Source: RGIG8700 sp045648505 (GTDB lineage: Bacteria; Bacillota; Clostridia; RGIG6154). Taken from it: a stretch of 64,000 bases of DNA. A program made the translations under genes and the position numbers. The DNA is taken from assembly GCA_045648505.1 (NCBI GenBank), contig JAZROD010000010.1, forward strand, positions 28,509 to 92,508. The letters run 5' to 3'. The notes under the pieces were generated by a model. The model was not told where the DNA came from, did no database searches, and worked only from the letters and a program-made list of their open reading frames with translations. Positions 24,884 to 33,293 of this stretch are shown one piece after another; position 1 is the stretch's first letter, and every line of letters starts with the position of its first letter.

Positions 24884-25976
24884 AAATATAGTTCTTTCTT
24901 TTTAATATACTCTGTGCAACACCGATACTTACAAAGCTTGTTATCATAGATGAACCACCGTAGCTGAAAAATGGCAACGGAATTCCTGTTACAGGCATAA
25001 GGCCTATGCACATACCAATGTTTTCAAAATTCTGGAATAAGAACATAGCCGCAATACCAATTAAAATAAATGCACCGCTGTCTTTCTTAACTCTTTCTGC
25101 ACCTATGAAAAGTCTTGAAATTATAACCGCACTTAATGCTATTATAATTAAACAACCTATAAACCCAAACTCTTCCCCTGCAACCGCAAAGATAAAGTCT
25201 GTATGCTTACCCGGAAGATAGTCAAGCTGAATCTGTGTGCCTTTAAAAAGACCTTTACCAAAAAGCATACCCGAACCAACTGCAAGCTTTGACTGAATAA
25301 CATTATACCCTGCACCCATAGGGCTTGATTGCGGATCTAAAAATACATAGATTCTGTTTTTCTGGAACTGATCTAAAACAAAGAACCATAAAACAGGAAT
25401 CATTGCAAGAAATGCCGCAAATCCCATTACAAAATATCTTATGCGAACACCGCCGAAATACATCATAAAAATGGTTATGAATGCAAAAACCATTGCAGTA
25501 CCATAGTCAGGCTGAAGAAGAACAAGACCAAGTGGTATTGCCGCATGCATACAAAGTCCTATAAGTGTTGAGAACTTATGAATTTTTCTCTGCACATTTG
25601 AAAGATGAGTTGCAAAAGTTATTATATAACCTATTTTCGCAAACTCTGAAGGCTGAATGTTTACAGGACCAAGACTAATCCATCCTGTTGTTCCTGTATC
25701 TTCTTTACCGATACCTATTATAAGCACCAGTATAAGCAAGAAAATATATCCTGCCATAATAACCTTGTTAAGCTCGGTAAAATAAGCATAGTCAATTCTG
25801 CTTATAATAAGCATAGCACCAAGACCTATTAAAATCGCCGCCGCCTGAACTATAATGTTAGACCAGCTTCCGCTGCTTCTTACCGCACTTGAAACCAAAA
25901 GAAGTCCGTAAAGTGCCGAAACTATAACTGCAGCATTTAAATATGTGTCATTTTTTTCAATACCTATTTTCAGCAT
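24882..25976 (-). CDS. rodA: SEDS-family peptidoglycan polymerase, RodA-like
   Basis: A 364-residue membrane protein with about ten helices. It has the SEDS signatures GPVNIQPSEFAKIGYI, LLQPDYGTAMVF, the VIQSKLAVGSGMLFGKGLF loop, and the C-terminal PLPFFSYGGSSMI. Length favours RodA over FtsW. It polymerises lipid II with a class B PBP for elongation (or SpoVE-like in sporulation). Start follows AAGGAGGAG. Divergent from the patatin gene. Confidence 0.9.
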   Translation of the reverse strand: MLKIGIEKNDTYLNAAVIVSALYGLLLVSSAVRSSGSWSNIIVQAAAILIGLGAMLIISRIDYAYFTELNKVIMAGYIFLLILVLIIGIGKEDTGTTGWISLGPVNIQPSEFAKIGYIITFATHLSNVQRKIHKFSTLIGLCMHAAIPLGLVLLQPDYGTAMVFAFITIFMMYFGGVRIRYFVMGFAAFLAMIPVLWFFVLDQFQKNRIYVFLDPQSSPMGAGYNVIQSKLAVGSGMLFGKGLFKGTQIQLDYLPGKHTDFIFAVAGEEFGFIGCLIIIALSAVIISRLFIGAERVKKDSGAFILIGIAAMFLFQNFENIGMCIGLMPVTGIPLPFFSYGGSSMITSFVSIGVAQSILKRKNYI

Positions 25977-26001
25977 ATTACTCCTCCTTTCAATCTATAT
26001 A

Positions 26002-26030
26002 ATTATACTTTAATTAACCCGAAATGTCAA
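26002..26030 (-). promoter_or_regulatory. rodA promoter
   Basis: On minus, TTGACA (26030-26025) and TATAAT (26007-26002), spacer 17 bp. Confidence 0.88.
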
Positions 26031-26040
26031 CTCGGCAAAT

Positions 26041-26069
26041 TTGACAAGTATAAAAATTTAATATATAAT
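26041..26069 (+). promoter_or_regulatory. Patatin gene promoter
   Basis: TTGACA at 26041-26046 and TATAAT at 26064-26069, spacer 17 bp. It lies back to back with the rodA promoter. Confidence 0.88.
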
Positions 26070-26086
26070 TTCGTGGAGGTGTTTTT

Positions 26087-26935
26087 ATGAAAAAAGGACT
26101 TATTCTTGAAGGCGGCGCTATGCGTGGAATGTTCACCGCAGGTGTTATAGATGTTTTTCTGGAAAACAACATTCCTTTTGATGGTGTTGTGGGTGTTTCT
26201 GCGGGTGCTGCTTTTGGATGCAACTATAAATCAAAACAAATCGGCAGAGCTATAAGATATAATACAAAGTATTGCAAAGACAAAAGATATTGCAGTTTTA
26301 AATCCCTTTTAACAACAGGGGATATATACGGCGGAGATTTTTGTTACAGGAAGTTACCCTTTGAGCTTGATATTTTTGATACAAAAACCTTTTCATCTTC
26401 ACCTGTAGAATTTTTTGTTACCGCAACAGATATTGAAACAGGAAAAGCCGTTTATCACAAATGCAGGGACGGACTTGACGAAGACCTTTTATGGTTTCGT
26501 GCTTCCGCATCAATGCCCCTTGTTTCAAGAATTGTAGAGGTAGGCAATTTAAAGCTTCTTGACGGCGGTGTTGCAGATTCCGTTCCCATAAAATTCCTTG
26601 AAGACAAAGGATACGAAAGAAATGTGGTTGTTTTAACTCAACCTGAAGATTTTGTAAAAGAAAAGAATCCTATGCTTCCCATTATAAAAATAAAATACAA
26701 GAAATATCCAAACCTTGTAAATGCAGTTGCAAACAGACATAACATATACAACGAAACCACATCATATATAAGAGAAAAAGAAGAAAAAGGCGAGCTTTTT
26801 GTTATAAGACCGCCAGAAAATTTAAATATAAAATCAATCTGCCATGACGAAAATGAACTTATGAGAGTTTATAACATCGGCAGAAGCGAAGCAGAAAAAA
26901 GACTCCCTGATTTAATTAAATATTTACAAGCATAA
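26087..26935 (+). CDS. Patatin-like phospholipase, RssA/YjjU-type
   Basis: A 282-residue soluble hydrolase. The oxyanion-hole motif GGAMRG is near the N-terminus, nucleophile Ser is in GVSAGA (GxSxG), and the dyad Asp is in LLDGGVADSVP. These three define an active patatin fold hydrolysing acyl esters. GGAGG precedes the start. Ends at a terminator shared with the convergent vanW gene. Confidence 0.92.
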   Translation: MKKGLILEGGAMRGMFTAGVIDVFLENNIPFDGVVGVSAGAAFGCNYKSKQIGRAIRYNTKYCKDKRYCSFKSLLTTGDIYGGDFCYRKLPFELDIFDTKTFSSSPVEFFVTATDIETGKAVYHKCRDGLDEDLLWFRASASMPLVSRIVEVGNLKLLDGGVADSVPIKFLEDKGYERNVVVLTQPEDFVKEKNPMLPIIKIKYKKYPNLVNAVANRHNIYNETTSYIREKEEKGELFVIRPPENLNIKSICHDENELMRVYNIGRSEAEKRLPDLIKYLQA

Positions 26936-26960
26936 AAAAACTGCCAATAGGCAGTTTTTT
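26935..26960. terminator. Bidirectional terminator, patatin/vanW
   Basis: Stem 26935-26945 with 26950-26960 (11 bp), loop AATA. It touches both stop codons. Confidence 0.92.
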
Positions 26961-28683
26961 ATGCTTGTGGTATTAAATCTGTAGTAACATTCGGGTCCAT
27001 AGGTCTTGGCACAACCTCTTCAGGAGTCTGTTCCACAGAAGGAGCGTTCTCACCTTCAGGAACAGTCGGCTCAACAGGAGTGGTTGGTTCAACCAATGCA
27101 CCTGTATCTGTTGGTGCCTGTGGGTCAACCAATGTGCCCGGGTCAACTGCATTCTCATTTCTTGCAACTTCCTGAGTTCTTGCAGAATAGTAGCTTGGTG
27201 TAAGTTTTTCTGTTTTTATAAGTTCACCATTTAAATATACTTTTCTGACTGTTGAAACATTATATCCCGTCTGACCTGACTGAAGAATCTTCTCTTCTCC
27301 GAAAGCTAAAGTATCATCCTGAACATAAGTAACACCAAAAGGCTTTGTTGCAGTAATGGTGTTTACAATTTCAACTGTATATTTTTCTTCTGCAGTTCCG
27401 AGAATTGAAACCTTGCAAAGACCGTCCTTTACACTCGAAACAATCTTTATAGGATTTTTTGTATTATTTCTGAATCTGAAATCTATAGTGCCCATAACAA
27501 CTGTTGCATCCTGACCAAGAGGTGTGTATACAACAGAGAATGAATGGTTCTGTCTTTCAACGATTTCAAGGTTTGCATAAAGTACTGCATTATAAATTGT
27601 TGAAGAAACCTGACAAATACCGCCGCCAAGACCATCAACAACTCTGCCGTTTTCAAAAACCTTTGCATTTCTGTAGCCTGCCGCAACGCTTCTTTCTCCC
27701 ACAACCTTGTTATAAGAGAACTCTCCGCCCGGCTGAATCACAGTTCCGTTAACTTTGTTTGATGCAAGGAACATATTATATGTTCTGTCAACCTCATCAG
27801 GGTTGTATTTTGTACTGTAAGAAGCTATTGTGTCAGAAAACATTTTCTCTGTAAGCTTTGCTTCTGTCATTTCAGGAAGACGAACAGTAAGCTTAATACT
27901 TACGGTTTCATTTTCTCCCATACCTTCAACAAGCTTTTTGGCTTCGCCTATATCAAATGAATAACCCACAACATGGGAAACTATCTTTCCGTTTTTCTCA
28001 TCATAGTATGCATCTTTAGGGTCTGTGCATACTTCATCGTAGATTTCCTGAACATCTACGCCTTCATAATTTTTATTCTGCTTAACTTCAAGAACAACAT
28101 CAACATCACGGAGTCTTTTCATATTTTCAGCAATGGTGCTTATGGCAGCTTCAGTATCGCTGTAGTCACCGCTTCTTCCTGCTGTTATGTATAAAACACC
28201 GTCTTTAACTTCGTATGATGTATCTTTATATGCATTTGCATCTGTTTCCTGCAGTTTTTCAATTTTTTCCACAATAACCGCTTTTTCAATATATGTTGTA
28301 AACTCAACATCTTTTCTCTGAAAAGGCGTAAGAAGGGCATAAGTCTTACTTAAAAAGCCTAAATTTCTGCCTTTTTTGAATGCTTCACCTGCAGTTGTTG
28401 CATAATCAAGCTCTCCGAACTCGCTGAAATACACATCAGCAGACGCATCCTTATATGTTATTGTAGCTTTAGGGTCTTTTTCAAAATATTCCGCAAAGAG
28501 CAGGTCTTCTGCCTCTTTTTGTGTAAGCTTTGAAAGGTCTGTTTCAAGAACATACACATTATCGAAAATTTTGTCATACATCCCTGCATATACAAACAAG
28601 GACACAAGTAACAAAACTGCTATAGCTGAAGCAATCAGAACAGCAAGTTTTTTACCTGTTATTTTTTTAATTTTTTCACTCAT
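26959..28683 (-). CDS. VanW-domain protein with peptidoglycan-binding region
   Basis: A 574-residue protein; start at 28683 after GGAAGG. One N-terminal membrane helix (about residues 15-35) is followed by a repeated PG_binding_4-like region up to about residue 280. The VanW domain follows (YNKVVGERSVAAGYRNAKVF, GLGGGICQVSSTIYNAVL, ERQNHSFSV). A G5-like or linker part comes next, then a Pro/Glu/Thr-rich tail of about 60 residues. VanW occurs beside vancomycin resistance genes but is common in clostridial envelopes without them. There are no van genes here. Confidence 0.88.
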   Translation of the reverse strand: MSEKIKKITGKKLAVLIASAIAVLLLVSLFVYAGMYDKIFDNVYVLETDLSKLTQKEAEDLLFAEYFEKDPKATITYKDASADVYFSEFGELDYATTAGEAFKKGRNLGFLSKTYALLTPFQRKDVEFTTYIEKAVIVEKIEKLQETDANAYKDTSYEVKDGVLYITAGRSGDYSDTEAAISTIAENMKRLRDVDVVLEVKQNKNYEGVDVQEIYDEVCTDPKDAYYDEKNGKIVSHVVGYSFDIGEAKKLVEGMGENETVSIKLTVRLPEMTEAKLTEKMFSDTIASYSTKYNPDEVDRTYNMFLASNKVNGTVIQPGGEFSYNKVVGERSVAAGYRNAKVFENGRVVDGLGGGICQVSSTIYNAVLYANLEIVERQNHSFSVVYTPLGQDATVVMGTIDFRFRNNTKNPIKIVSSVKDGLCKVSILGTAEEKYTVEIVNTITATKPFGVTYVQDDTLAFGEEKILQSGQTGYNVSTVRKVYLNGELIKTEKLTPSYYSARTQEVARNENAVDPGTLVDPQAPTDTGALVEPTTPVEPTVPEGENAPSVEQTPEEVVPRPMDPNVTTDLIPQA

Positions 28684-28697
28684 AAGCTTCCTTCCAA

Positions 28698-29336
28698 TCA
28701 ATATCCAAGCTCTTCGTTTACAAGAATCACTTTAATTCTGTTTTTTATTCTCTGTCTTGATGAAATCACATAGTCGCAACAAATTCTTTTATCGCTTGCG
28801 CAACCATCAGACATAGCAGGATTTTCTTTGTTAAGGGATATGCATTTTCCTGTTTTTGCACAATATGTATCAAGACCAAGTCTTACACAATTTTTTGGTG
28901 CAACACATTCTTTAACTCTTTTAACTGCCTCATCAATATCTTTTACTATTTTATTCTTGCCTGCGATTATAATAACATTTTCAGGTCCGAATGTAATTGC
29001 CGCAACTCTGTTGGCATTACCGTCAACATTATAAAGCACACCATCTTCTGTTATGGCATTTGAAGAACAAAGATAGAAATCTGCAGAAAAAACATCTCTG
29101 TAAATTTTCTGAACATCTGCCCCCTCAACTCTTCTGTCCAAAAGTCTGTAACCATCTTTTTCAAGATTTGTAAGAACCGATGTATCATCAAGGGTAACGC
29201 TTCCGCCGAACCCAACAACTTTATCCTTTGAAATAAGCTCTTTAACCAATGGGTAAACTTCTTCTTTTGAGTTCACCACAAAAGCCTGCATATTGTTATT
29301 TTCAAGTTTTTCAGCAACTCTTTTCAAAAGCTCCAT
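28698..29336 (-). CDS. LUD-domain protein (LutC/YkgG-like)
   Basis: A 212-residue protein; start at 29336 set by GAGGTG. VGFGGSVTLDDTSVL and TFGPENVIIIAGKNKIVKD are the hallmarks of the LUD domain found in lactate-oxidation complexes. A C-terminal Cys cluster (NCVRLGLDTYCAKTGKC and further CC) might bind a metal. LutA and LutB partners are not in the window, so a lactate role is not established. It heads a two-gene operon with vanW. Confidence 0.88.
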   Translation of the reverse strand: MELLKRVAEKLENNNMQAFVVNSKEEVYPLVKELISKDKVVGFGGSVTLDDTSVLTNLEKDGYRLLDRRVEGADVQKIYRDVFSADFYLCSSNAITEDGVLYNVDGNANRVAAITFGPENVIIIAGKNKIVKDIDEAVKRVKECVAPKNCVRLGLDTYCAKTGKCISLNKENPAMSDGCASDKRICCDYVISSRQRIKNRIKVILVNEELGY

Positions 29337-29368
29337 AAAGCACCTCATTTTCGTTAAAGATTACTGTA

Positions 29369-29398
29369 ATAATAACATTTTTTGCTCATCTTTGTCAA
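29369..29398 (-). promoter_or_regulatory. LUD-vanW promoter
   Basis: On minus, TTGACA (29398-29393) and TATTAT (29374-29369), spacer 18 bp. Confidence 0.7.
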
Positions 29399-29427
29399 TA
29401 ATATTGTATATAATATTGATTTTTTTA

Positions 29428-29456
29428 TTTACATTTATTACAATTTCTGCTATACT
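29428..29456 (+). promoter_or_regulatory. PBP1A promoter
   Basis: TTTACA at 29428-29433 and TATACT at 29451-29456, spacer 17 bp. Confidence 0.75.
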
Positions 29457-29491
29457 AAATTGAAAATATGTAATTTTTAGGGAGTGATATA

Positions 29492-31687
29492 ATGAAACGT
29501 TCTTCAAAGAAGAAAGATAAGCCTATGAAAAAGACCACTCAGGTTTTCTTGCGTTCTTTACTTATTTTCGCAATTGTAGGCATAATTGTTTCAGGACTTA
29601 TCATATACTTTGCGGCAATAAACAGCGTGGATTACATTAACTACTCATCTCTTGGACTTGACTTCTCCAGCATTATTTACTACACAGATGAAGACGGAAA
29701 CCACAAAGAATACGAGCAGTTGTACGGAGAACAAAACAGAATCTGGGCAACCTACGATGAGATTCCACAGGACCTTTTTGATGCTTTCGTAGCCATTGAA
29801 GATGAAAGATTTTACAAGCATCACGGTTTTGACCTTAAAAGAACCGCCAAAGCAACAATGAACTATATCTTCAACAGAAGTTCAGCCTACGGTGGAAGTA
29901 CCATCAATCAGCAGATTGTCAAAAACATCACAGGCAAAAAGGATGCTACCCCTCAAAGAAAGATTCTTGAAATTGTCCGTGCTATTGATATGGATTTAAA
30001 GCTTGACAAAAAACAGATTCTTGAGATTTATGCAAATACAATTTATTTAAGTCAGGGTTGCTACGGTGTTAAAACCGCTGCTGAAAAATATTTCGGCAAA
30101 GATGTATCAGAGCTTACTTTAGCAGAATGTGCATCAATTTCAGGTATCACACAGTACCCTACTTACTATGACCCTTTGCAGAACCCTGAAAACAACAAGG
30201 AAAAGCAAGAGCTTGTTCTTTCAAAAATGCTCGAGCTTGGCTATATAACAAAAGAAGAACATGATGAAGCCGTTGCGCAGGACCTTGTTTTCCACAACAA
30301 CGCCGTAAGCGGTATCAATTCAAACCATTCCTACTTTACAGAACAGATTATAAGCGATGTTCTTAACGATTTACAGGAAAAGAAAAATCTTACAAAAGAA
30401 ATCGCCATAAAAATGGTATACAGTGGCGGTCTGCAGATTTACTCAACAGTAAATCCTGATGTTCAGGACCGTATTGACGAAGTTTTTTCAAACCCTTCAA
30501 AGCATATTTATTATAACGAAAACGACCCTATTCAGGCGGCAATGGTTGTTATTGACCAGAGCACAGGTAAAGTTGTGGGCATCGGCGGTGGTCTTGGCAA
30601 AAAAGACAGTCGTACATTAAACAGAGCAACACAGTCTTACCGTCAGCCTGGCAGTACAATAAAACCACTTTCTGTTTACGGTCCCGGTTTTGACAGGGAT
30701 GTTTTCTCCCCTTCAACCGTTTATAAGGATATGCCATATTCAGTAGGCAGTCACAGTTATAAAAACTACTACGAAGGCTTCAAGGGCAAAGTTTCTGTAA
30801 GATATGCAATTCAGCAGTCAATAAATACTGTTGCAGTTCAATGTCTTGACGATGTTACACTTGCAACATCTTATGACTATATGAAAAACAAGTTCCACTT
30901 CAAGAAGATTGTTAAGGAAGACCTTGCACATTCACCTCTTGCGGTTGGCGGTCTTACAAATGGTGTTTCAGTACTTGAGCTTACTGCAGCATACAGTTCA
31001 ATTGCAAACGATGGTGTTTATATTAAACCATACACCTACACAAAGGTTTGTGATATGGACGGAAATGTGCTTCTTGAAAACGAAGTTGAAAAGAGCACTG
31101 CACTTTCAAAGAAGGGTGCACACACAACTATGAGCACATTAAGAACTGTTGTAACACACGGTACAGGTGGTGGTGCATGGCTTTCATCAGGCACACAGTC
31201 TGCAGGTAAAACAGGTACAACAGATGACGATAAGGACAGATGGTTTGTTGGTCTTACACCATACTACACTTCCGCAGTATGGGTTGGATATGACACACCT
31301 AGACAGATAACAGGTCACGGTGCAAACCCTGCTCTCACTTTATGGAGAGCCGTAATGAATCCTGTTCACGATAAGCTTCCTCAAAAACAGTTCAGGCTTG
31401 ACAAGGCAGACAATTCAGGCGAAACTGCTCCACTTGAGGGCGAAGAAAGTGTTATAGTATGTGAAGACAGTGGTCTTCTTCCTGGTGAGCTTTGTGCCCT
31501 TGATTACAGAGGCACAAGAGTTGTTGAAAAACGCGTGTTTGAAGACGAAATACCAACAGAAGTATGTACTCTTCACCAATATGTAAACATAGATACAACA
31601 ACCAATATGACGGCAAACGATAATTGTCCGTTAAGCTCGGTTGAAACAAGAGTTCAGCCTGTTCCCGAAATTTGCACAGCACATTAA
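29492..31687 (+). CDS. pbpA: Class A penicillin-binding protein (PBP1A)
   Basis: A 731-residue bifunctional peptidoglycan synthase. A Lys-rich cytoplasmic start and one membrane helix (about 18-42) precede a GT51 glycosyltransferase with AIEDERFYKHHG (catalytic Glu103) and GGSTINQQIVKN. The transpeptidase follows: STIK with Ser388, the SxN motif in QQSINTVAV, and KTGT with Lys573. All catalytic motifs are intact. GGAGTGA precedes the start. It is monocistronic. The gene name is by class; orthology to a named paralogue was not tested. Confidence 0.95.
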   Translation: MKRSSKKKDKPMKKTTQVFLRSLLIFAIVGIIVSGLIIYFAAINSVDYINYSSLGLDFSSIIYYTDEDGNHKEYEQLYGEQNRIWATYDEIPQDLFDAFVAIEDERFYKHHGFDLKRTAKATMNYIFNRSSAYGGSTINQQIVKNITGKKDATPQRKILEIVRAIDMDLKLDKKQILEIYANTIYLSQGCYGVKTAAEKYFGKDVSELTLAECASISGITQYPTYYDPLQNPENNKEKQELVLSKMLELGYITKEEHDEAVAQDLVFHNNAVSGINSNHSYFTEQIISDVLNDLQEKKNLTKEIAIKMVYSGGLQIYSTVNPDVQDRIDEVFSNPSKHIYYNENDPIQAAMVVIDQSTGKVVGIGGGLGKKDSRTLNRATQSYRQPGSTIKPLSVYGPGFDRDVFSPSTVYKDMPYSVGSHSYKNYYEGFKGKVSVRYAIQQSINTVAVQCLDDVTLATSYDYMKNKFHFKKIVKEDLAHSPLAVGGLTNGVSVLELTAAYSSIANDGVYIKPYTYTKVCDMDGNVLLENEVEKSTALSKKGAHTTMSTLRTVVTHGTGGGAWLSSGTQSAGKTGTTDDDKDRWFVGLTPYYTSAVWVGYDTPRQITGHGANPALTLWRAVMNPVHDKLPQKQFRLDKADNSGETAPLEGEESVIVCEDSGLLPGELCALDYRGTRVVEKRVFEDEIPTEVCTLHQYVNIDTTTNMTANDNCPLSSVETRVQPVPEICTAH

Positions 31688-31690
31688 CTG

Positions 31691-31720
31691 AAAAAGGATG
31701 CATAAATTGCATCCTTTTTT
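31691..31720 (+). terminator. PBP1A terminator
   Basis: Stem 31691-31702 with 31708-31719 (12 bp), loop TAAAT, T-run. Confidence 0.92.
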
Positions 31721-31772
31721 GCATATTAAACCATAAATCTGCATACCCTTTAACCGAAAGGTGTTGATTTAT

Positions 31773-32222
31773 ATGCAAAAGGCAAAGCCTTATATTGTTT
31801 CCATTTTAATTGCTCTTGCAGTTGGCGGACTTTCTTCTCTTTTGACAATGGGTAATATGGATATTTACGACCAGATTATTAAACCTTCTCTCGCTCCCCC
31901 TGCCATTGTTTTTCCTATTGTATGGGCTATCCTTTATATTCTTATGGGCATAAGCAGTGCAAGAATTTATATCAAAGGTGGAAATCTGTTTTATTATACA
32001 GTTCAGCTTATATTAAACTTTTTCTGGAGCATTATATTCTTTAATATGAATGCATTTCTTCTTGCATTTATCTGGCTTGTTATTATGTGGGTTTTCATTC
32101 TTCTTATGATATTATCCTTCTATAAAACAGATAAGCTTGCTTCATATCTGCAAATCCCCTATCTTTTGTGGGTAACCTTTGCAGGCTGGCTGACTTTTAT
32201 GGTTTATATGCTTAACGGGTGA
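31773..32222 (+). CDS. tspO: TspO/MBR family membrane protein
   Basis: A 149-residue, five-helix, Trp-rich protein; ATG at 31773 is preferred because AAAGGTG precedes it (an in-frame GTG at 31761 falls inside that site). PSLAPPAIVFPIVWAILYIL and LIWVTFAGWLTF-type segments are the family's conserved features. TspO binds porphyrins and cholesterol-like ligands; its role in clostridia is unsettled. The next gene follows after 4 bp. Confidence 0.92.
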   Translation: MQKAKPYIVSILIALAVGGLSSLLTMGNMDIYDQIIKPSLAPPAIVFPIVWAILYILMGISSARIYIKGGNLFYYTVQLILNFFWSIIFFNMNAFLLAFIWLVIMWVFILLMILSFYKTDKLASYLQIPYLLWVTFAGWLTFMVYMLNG

Positions 32223-32226
32223 TGCT

Positions 32227-32988
32227 ATGAAAAGATTCAAATTTGTTCTATCACTTTTCTTTATTGCCTGTGTTGTAATTTTTACAGCACTTAACATTAA
32301 AAGTCCTGATTCGTCAGGTGCAAATAAGTTTCTTGTAAAAGAACTTATGTATGACATAAACAACGACAATCTCGCGGACAAAATAGAGCTTTACGGAAAG
32401 AAAACCAATGTTGATGATAAAAGCTTCCTTTCCTTTGAATTAACCGTAACAGACGGTGATTCTCAACTGAAGCGTAAATTCTCCCCTGAATTTCTAAAAG
32501 GTGCAAACCCAACTGTTTCCCTTTATGAATTTACGGGAGATAATGTTCCCGAGGTACTTATTTCTGCAGAAAATGACAGTTTTCTTCTCACAAGCATCGC
32601 AAACATAAAGGAAGATATAATAACCCCTGTTTTTCAGGAAGCAGACAACATCGGTGTTCAGCTCAATCTTGCTTTCGGTGAAGGCTTTTGTCTTAACGGA
32701 AGCTTTGCAGACAGTTCAAAGCTTGCAATCAATCTTGAACATGTAAAGCCTGCACTTGTAAGCTACGGTATCTATACCGAAAGCGGAACATATAAGGAAA
32801 AAGATGTTCCCGAAATCACACCATACCATTCTTTGCTTCCTATGGATTTAGAGGGTGACGGCATCTATGAGCTTTGCGGAACACAGACAATCAAAACAAA
32901 AAATTCAAATCTGCCTCTATGTAACTTAATATCCGTACATAAATATTCAAATGGGTTCAAAGTCAGTGATATAAAATATACAAGATAA
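32227..32988 (+). CDS. Membrane-anchored FG-GAP/VCBS-like protein of unknown function
   Basis: A 253-residue protein with an N-terminal hydrophobic anchor (about 5-22) and no lipobox Cys. Three Asp/Asn-rich turns recur: DINNDNLADKIELYG, EFTGDNVPEVLIS and DLEGDGIYELCGT. They resemble calcium-binding FG-GAP/VCBS repeats. The outside-facing domain is probably a small beta-propeller fragment or lectin-like fold. It is likely co-transcribed with tspO. Confidence 0.7.
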   Translation: MKRFKFVLSLFFIACVVIFTALNIKSPDSSGANKFLVKELMYDINNDNLADKIELYGKKTNVDDKSFLSFELTVTDGDSQLKRKFSPEFLKGANPTVSLYEFTGDNVPEVLISAENDSFLLTSIANIKEDIITPVFQEADNIGVQLNLAFGEGFCLNGSFADSSKLAINLEHVKPALVSYGIYTESGTYKEKDVPEITPYHSLLPMDLEGDGIYELCGTQTIKTKNSNLPLCNLISVHKYSNGFKVSDIKYTR

Positions 32989-33012
32989 AAAGCCGTCTAA
33001 CGACGGCTTTTT
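32987..33012 (+). terminator. Terminator of the tspO operon
   Basis: Stem 32987-32997 with 33002-33012 (11 bp), loop TAAC, T-run. Confidence 0.92.
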
Positions 33013-33265
33013 AGGGTGTCGATAAACATATCGACACCCTGGCAGAGTTCGAAAAAGGAAGTTATATTTTGACAGCCGAAATCCGAAGTGTATGTGTATA
33101 CATGAGAGGTTTCGGCTGTTAAAAAGCAAGTAATCCCCAAATGTATATCTAAAACATTTGGGGATCGATTCAATAAAAGCTTTCTGTTATTTACGGTTCG
33201 TCGAGGACGCCGAACCCTACATTTTTCATATTTACTTGCGGTAAAACGACTTTTTCGACGGTCTG
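33013..33265. repeat. Multi-hairpin intergenic element (about 250 bp), no gene
   Basis: A 12-bp perfect hairpin lies at 33013-33040. A nested set follows. An outer pair TCGAAAAAG/CTTTTTCGA (33049-33057 with 33250-33258) encloses arm 33072-33081/33110-33119. It also encloses stem GCAAGTAA/TTACTTGC (33126-33133 with 33232-33239), which itself encloses hairpins 33134-33144/33154-33164 and 33195-33200/33211-33216. All stems listed are perfect. No ORF or clear promoter lies inside. It sits between convergent operons, flanked by near-identical terminators. Confidence 0.8.
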
Positions 33266-33289
33266 AAAAGCCGTCAAATGACGGCTTTT
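33266..33289. terminator. Terminator of the pot operon
   Basis: Stem 33266-33275 with 33280-33289 (10 bp), loop AAAT on plus. The stem matches the tspO-operon terminator 270 bp away (AAAAGCCGTC). Confidence 0.88.
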
Positions 33290-33293
33290 ATTA

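Noticed and set aside
26959..28683. Vancomycin resistance cluster
   Set aside because: VanW domains are common in clostridial envelope proteins; no vanA/H/X/R/S-like genes are present, and ddl is of the ordinary D-Ala type.
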